Assembly: GCA_025054905.1 (NCBI GenBank)
Contig: JANWZF010000321.1
Coordinates: 1-25,758 of the forward strand
Length of the DNA stretch: 25,758 bases
Direction: 5' to 3'
DNA from: Tepidimonas sp.
GTDB taxonomy: Bacteria; Pseudomonadota; Gammaproteobacteria; Burkholderiales; Burkholderiaceae_C
The stretch's first letter is position 1, and each line of letters starts with the position of its first letter. The translations under genes and the position numbers were made by a program. Of this stretch, positions 23,131 through 25,758 are shown piece by piece. Below the pieces are notes generated by a model. It had not been told where the DNA came from. It saw only the letters and a list, made by a program, of their open reading frames with translations, and made no database searches.

Positions 23131-24834
23131 ATGTCATACGTCGTGCTGGCCCGCAAGTACCGTCCCCGCACCTTTGCCGAAATGGTGGGGCAGGAGCACG
23201 TCGTGCGTGCGCTGTCGCATGCGCTACGCAGCGGCCGCCTGCACCACGCCTACCTGTTCACCGGCACGCGCGGCATCGGCAAAACCACCGTCTCGCGCAT
23301 CCTGGCCAAATCCCTCAACTGCACGGGGCCCAACGGGCAGGGCGGCATCACCGACGAGCCATGCGGCGTGTGCCCTTCGTGTCGCGACATCGATGCGGGG
23401 CGCTTTGTCGACTACACCGAGCTGGATGCCGCCTCCAACCGCGGCGTCGATGAGGTGCAGACGCTGCTGGAGCAGGCGGTCTACAAGCCCGTGCAGGGGC
23501 GCTTCAAGGTCTTCATGATCGACGAAGTGCACATGCTCACCCACACCGCCTTCAACGCGATGTTGAAGACGCTGGAGGAGCCGCCGGAATACTTGAAATT
23601 CGTGCTGGCCACCACCGACCCGCAAAAGGTGCCGGTGACCGTGCTGAGCCGCTGCCTGCAGTTCAACCTGCGGCCGATGGCGCCGGCCACGGTGGCCGAA
23701 CACCTGGGCCGTGTGCTGCAGGCCGAAGGCATTGCGGCCGAGCCCGCGGCACTGAAGCTGCTTGCGCGCGCGGCGCGCGGCTCGATGCGCGATGCGCTGA
23801 GCCTGACCGATCAGGCCATCGCCTACGGCGGTGGCTGCGTGCAGGAGGCCACCGTGCGCGCCATGCTCGGGGCGGTGGAGCAACGGCACGTGCTGGCGCT
23901 GCTGCAGGCGCTGGCGGCGCGTGACGCCGCGCGCCTGGTCGAGCTGGTGGAGGCCATGCGCGCCGAGGGCCTGGCGGCAGCGGCCACGCTGGAAGAGCTG
24001 GCTGCGCTGCTGCAGCGCCTGGCGCTGTGGCAGTGGGCGCCGCAGGCCGCCGACGACGAAGACGAACCCGGCCTAGCGGAGCTTGCCCAACGTCTGGCCC
24101 CCGACCACGTGCAGCTGCTCTACAGCCTGGCCCTGCACGGGCGCGCTGAGCTGGGGCTGGCTCCGGACGAGTACGCCGCGCTGACGATGGTGCTGCTGCG
24201 GGCGCTGACCTTTGCTCCACCGCCCGAGGCCGGGGGGGCGCCGCAGGCGCGCCCGCAGGCCCAGGCTCCGGTGGCCAGCCCGGCGCCGTCGGCACCGGAT
24301 GCGCCGTCGGCGCACGCCACTGCGCCAGCACCTTCACCGACGGTGCCAACCCCAGCGCCGCAAGAGGCGGCCGAGCTGGCGTGCGCCCCCCCATCCAGCC
24401 TGGCGGCTGGGCAGGAGGGGGCTGCCGACCCTTGCGCCGAGCTGGCCAACGACTGGGTGGCGCTGGTGGAGCAGCTCGATGCCGCCGGCCGGCTGCAGGC
24501 GCTGGTGCGCGAGCTGGCACTGAACTCGCAGCTGGTGCAGCGCCAGCTGCAGGGATGGGTCTTGCGCTGCGCCAGCCCGACCCTGGCCCAGGAGGCCACC
24601 GGCCAGCGCCTGCGCGCCGTGCTGGCCCAGCACCTGGGGGTGGGCGACGACTGGCATCTGCAGCTGCAGACGGGGCCGGTGGACGACACCCCGGCCCAGC
24701 GCCGCACCGCGCAGCGCCAGGCGCGCCAACGCGCGGCCGAACAGGCCATCCAGGCCGATACGGTCGTGCAGGCGTTGCAGCGCGACTGGGGGGCGCGCAT
24801 CGTCGCTGGTAGCATCGAACCCTTGGATGGCTGA
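23131..24834 (+). CDS. dnaX: DNA polymerase III subunits tau/gamma
   Basis: Clamp-loader ATPase of 567 residues. It begins SYVVLARKYRPRTF and has Walker A GTRGIGKTT (45-53), the zinc cysteines C64, C78, C81 and C84, the DEXX-type IDEVHML motif and the SRC sensor (LSRCLQF). Residues about 365-430 are a Pro/Ala-rich linker, followed by a C-terminal domain that in tau binds the polymerase. No AAAAAAG slippery site like that of E. coli is present, so a gamma form is not predicted. It is divergent from the SRP RNA and followed by ybaB and recR. Confidence 0.96.
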   Translation: MSYVVLARKYRPRTFAEMVGQEHVVRALSHALRSGRLHHAYLFTGTRGIGKTTVSRILAKSLNCTGPNGQGGITDEPCGVCPSCRDIDAGRFVDYTELDAASNRGVDEVQTLLEQAVYKPVQGRFKVFMIDEVHMLTHTAFNAMLKTLEEPPEYLKFVLATTDPQKVPVTVLSRCLQFNLRPMAPATVAEHLGRVLQAEGIAAEPAALKLLARAARGSMRDALSLTDQAIAYGGGCVQEATVRAMLGAVEQRHVLALLQALAARDAARLVELVEAMRAEGLAAAATLEELAALLQRLALWQWAPQAADDEDEPGLAELAQRLAPDHVQLLYSLALHGRAELGLAPDEYAALTMVLLRALTFAPPPEAGGAPQARPQAQAPVASPAPSAPDAPSAHATAPAPSPTVPTPAPQEAAELACAPPSSLAAGQEGAADPCAELANDWVALVEQLDAAGRLQALVRELALNSQLVQRQLQGWVLRCASPTLAQEATGQRLRAVLAQHLGVGDDWHLQLQTGPVDDTPAQRRTAQRQARQRAAEQAIQADTVVQALQRDWGARIVAGSIEPLDG

Positions 24835-24894
24835 CCGTCCGGCTTGCGTCCGGGCGGCCGTTGGCTGGTTTTCATTTCCAACAGGATTGCATCG

Positions 24895-25227
24895 ATGTTC
24901 AACAAGGGACAGCTCGCCGGCCTGATGAAGCAGGCCCAGGCCATGCAGGACAACCTGAAGCGGGCGCAAGACGAAATCGCCGCGATGGAAGTCACCGGTG
25001 AGGCCGGCGCCGGCCTGGTCAAGGTCGTCATGACGGGCAAGCATGACGTGCGTCGCGTCACCATCGACCCCAGCCTGCTCAGCGATGACAAGGAGATGCT
25101 GGAAGATCTGGTCGCTGCGGCGTTCAATGCGGCTGTGCGCAAGGTCGAAGAGGCCACACAGGAACGCATGGCGCGGGTGACCGCCGGCATGCCTGGGTTG
25201 CCGGGTGGCCTGAAGTTTCCGTTCTGA
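24895..25227 (+). CDS. ybaB: YbaB/EbfC family nucleoid-associated protein
   Basis: A 110-residue DNA-binding nucleoid protein; starts MFNKGQLAGLMKQAQAMQ and has the family pattern VTGEAGAGLVKVVMTGKHDVRRVTID, with a C-terminal Gly/Pro/Phe tail. CAGGA precedes the ATG. It stands between dnaX and recR, a very conserved arrangement, 60 bases after dnaX and 13 before recR. Confidence 0.95.
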   Translation: MFNKGQLAGLMKQAQAMQDNLKRAQDEIAAMEVTGEAGAGLVKVVMTGKHDVRRVTIDPSLLSDDKEMLEDLVAAAFNAAVRKVEEATQERMARVTAGMPGLPGGLKFPF

Positions 25228-25240
25228 GCCGCCGCCTTCG

Positions 25241-25758
25241 ATGGCCGACGCTGGCCGCCTGCAGCGTTTGATCCAGGCTTTGCAGTGCCTGCCCGGGGTG
25301 GGCGCGCGCTCGGCGGCGCGCATGGCGTATCACCTGCTGCAGCACGACCGCGCAGGGGCGCGGCGGCTGGCCCAGGCGCTGCTCGAAGCCGCCGACGGCG
25401 TGCGCCACTGCGCGCTGTGCCACACGCTGTGCGAGGAGGAGGTGTGCGCCACCTGCGCCGACCCGGCGCGTGATCCGCGGCTGCTGTGTGTGGTGGAAAC
25501 GCCCGCTGACCAGGCCGTGCTGGAGCGCACCGGCACCTACCGGGGCCGCTATTTCGTGTTGCTGGGGCGGCTCAGCCCGCTGGACGGTATCGGCCCGGAT
25601 GCCGTCGGCCTGCGGCCGCTGGTGCAGCGCTTGCAAGCCGAACCGCCGGTGCAGGAGCTGATCCTGGCCACGAGCTTCACCGCCGAGGGCGAGGCCACCG
25701 CGCATGTGATCGCGGAGTTGGCCCGATCGCTGGGGGTGAGGGCGACCCGTCTGGCGCG
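25241..25758 (+). CDS. recR: Recombination protein RecR (3' end cut by window)
   Basis: The first 172 residues of RecR (usually about 200), a DNA repair protein of the RecFOR pathway. Visible are the helix-hairpin-helix LPGVGARSAARMAY (17-30), the zinc site C57, C60, C69 and C72, and the Toprim domain starting LLCVVETPADQAVLERTG, which continues to the window edge. It follows ybaB by 13 bases and is probably cotranscribed with it; the Shine-Dalgarno is weak. Confidence 0.95.
   Translation, partial: MADAGRLQRLIQALQCLPGVGARSAARMAYHLLQHDRAGARRLAQALLEAADGVRHCALCHTLCEEEVCATCADPARDPRLLCVVETPADQAVLERTGTYRGRYFVLLGRLSPLDGIGPDAVGLRPLVQRLQAEPPVQELILATSFTAEGEATAHVIAELARSLGVRATRLA

Noticed and set aside
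24232..24238. Run of seven G in dnaX as a programmed frameshift site for a gamma form
   Set aside because: Its phase does not give an X-XXY-YYZ heptamer and the -1 frame has no early stop; a linker-encoding GC run is the simpler reading.

Overview
The window is GC-rich, densely packed chromosomal DNA. Gene content and order (ppk-sixA and ppx beside pst-phoUBR; ffs-trxA-rho-rpmE2 divergent from dnaX-ybaB-recR) and the protein sequences fit a betaproteobacterium of the Burkholderiales, most likely Comamonadaceae-like. Species cannot be named from the sequence alone. I see no mobile element, CRISPR array, tRNA or rRNA, and no gene-free stretch over 300 bases.

Region 1 (1-5160) is the least ordinary part. 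It holds a partial Mpo1/DUF962-like membrane protein (minus), a GT4 lipid-type glycosyltransferase (plus), an LplT-like lysophospholipid transporter (minus), and a coupled pair: an OlsB-like N-acyltransferase and a PlcP-like metallophosphoesterase (plus). PlcP, Agt-type GT4 enzymes and OlsB are the known enzymes by which bacteria replace phospholipids with glycolipids and ornithine lipids when phosphate runs out. Candidate PhoB boxes (7-bp units repeating every 11 bp) lie in front of every transcription unit here, so I read the region as a PhoB-controlled membrane-lipid remodelling cluster.

Region 2 (5141-9302) is polyphosphate metabolism: ppk with its own Pho box, sixA directly behind it, and ppx convergent.

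Region 3 (9372-18944) is one co-directional Pho block: three tandem Pho half-sites, pstS, an unrecognised two-repeat lipoprotein, an intrinsic terminator, then long-form pstC and pstA, pstB, phoU, phoB and phoR. It encodes phosphate capture, import, signalling and the regulator that should act on the boxes of regions 1-3.

Region 4 (18966-25758) is mainly housekeeping. A GT-C (ArnT/PMT-like) glycosyltransferase is followed by rpmE2, rho, trxA and the SRP RNA, all on the minus strand. Divergent from them are dnaX, ybaB and a recR gene cut by the window end.

Functional reading: PstSCAB imports phosphate, PhoU/PhoR sense it, and PhoB activates import, polyphosphate turnover and the lipid-substitution enzymes. 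The pho-box and lipid-remodelling interpretation is inference from motif spacing and protein families, and no searches were run.
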